Below, one piece after another: positions 5,339 through 5,411 of a DNA stretch of 5,411 nt (its first letter is position 1; each line of letters starts with the position of its first letter). Source of the DNA: an uncultured Lachnospiraceae bacterium (GTDB lineage: Bacteria; Bacillota_A; Clostridia; Lachnospirales; Lachnospiraceae); the NCBI GenBank assembly GCA_902796775.1, contig CADBQK010000417.1, positions 1 to 5,411 of the forward strand, in the 5' to 3' direction. Made by a program: the position numbers and the translations under genes. The notes under the pieces were generated by a model. The model had not been told where the DNA came from, did not search any database, and worked only from the letters and a program-made list of their open reading frames with translations.

Positions 5339-5410
5339 CTACGACAGCTTGAAGGACGGCATCAGCTGGAGTTTATGAAGATTAAGCCGGTGCATCCGGT
5401 CGATCTTTGC
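5339..5410 (-). CDS. Possible C-terminal tail of an upstream gene (partial)
   Basis: At the right edge one minus-strand frame reads 23 residues, ending ...LQLMPSFKLS before a TAG at 5341-5339, with codons like those of the neighbouring genes. Its stop lies 18 bp before the -35 of the operon promoter. It is too short to identify, and no terminator follows it. An alternative on the other strand is an ATG at 5375 reading MKIKPVHPVDLC to the edge, behind a GGAG only a few bases away and with no good promoter. Only the flanking sequence can decide. Confidence 0.2.
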   Translation of the reverse strand, partial: AKIDRMHRLNLHKLQLMPSFKLS

Positions 5411-5411
5411 A

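Noticed and set aside
5314..5342. Plus-strand promoter starting at TTGACA (5314-5319)
   Set aside because: The -35 is perfect but it overlaps the minus-strand -35, and the sequence 17 bp on (TGCTAC) is a poor -10.

Overview
The window looks like ordinary chromosomal DNA from a Gram-positive anaerobe of the Clostridia, perhaps a Lachnospiraceae-like organism. This is an inference from three things: purine-rich GGAGG-type ribosome binding sites before every gene, strong Rho-independent termination, and a gene set (11-helix Na+ symporter, ROK glucokinase, beta-hydroxyacid dehydrogenase) with mid-range GC and a preference for CCG proline codons. No phage, transposon, CRISPR, tRNA or rRNA signal was seen.

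Layout from left to right. (1) Positions 1-971, minus strand: almost all of a GMP synthetase ATP-pyrophosphatase subunit. It is a stand-alone synthetase with no glutaminase domain, and only about the last five or six codons lie beyond the left edge. (2) Positions 972-1462: a 491-bp divergent intergenic region. The leader of the GMP synthetase gene contains four segments that can pair as alternative hairpins, and the leader of the transporter gene contains further inverted repeats. (3) Positions 1463-2830, plus strand: a sodium-coupled amino-acid symporter of the NSS family, starting at TTG. (4) Positions 2835-2898: a hairpin with a perfect 19-bp stem that can terminate transcription from both sides. 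(5) Positions 2938-5190, minus strand: a three-gene operon transcribed in the order beta-hydroxyacid dehydrogenase, small VanZ-like membrane protein, ROK sugar kinase. Gene spacings are 14 and 28 bp, and a near-consensus sigma-A promoter lies at 5292-5320. (6) Positions 5339-5411: the right edge, which may hold the last codons of another minus-strand gene.

Functionally, the left gene belongs to guanine nucleotide synthesis (XMP to GMP), and the divergent transporter imports an amino acid with Na+. The three-gene operon combines a reductase for small hydroxyacids or semialdehydes with a sugar kinase and a membrane protein of unknown role, which suggests carbohydrate or sugar-acid metabolism. 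The points most worth a second look are the missing glutaminase domain, the abrupt change of proline codon usage inside that gene, and its attenuator-like leader. I did not find a convincing wholly new multi-gene system.
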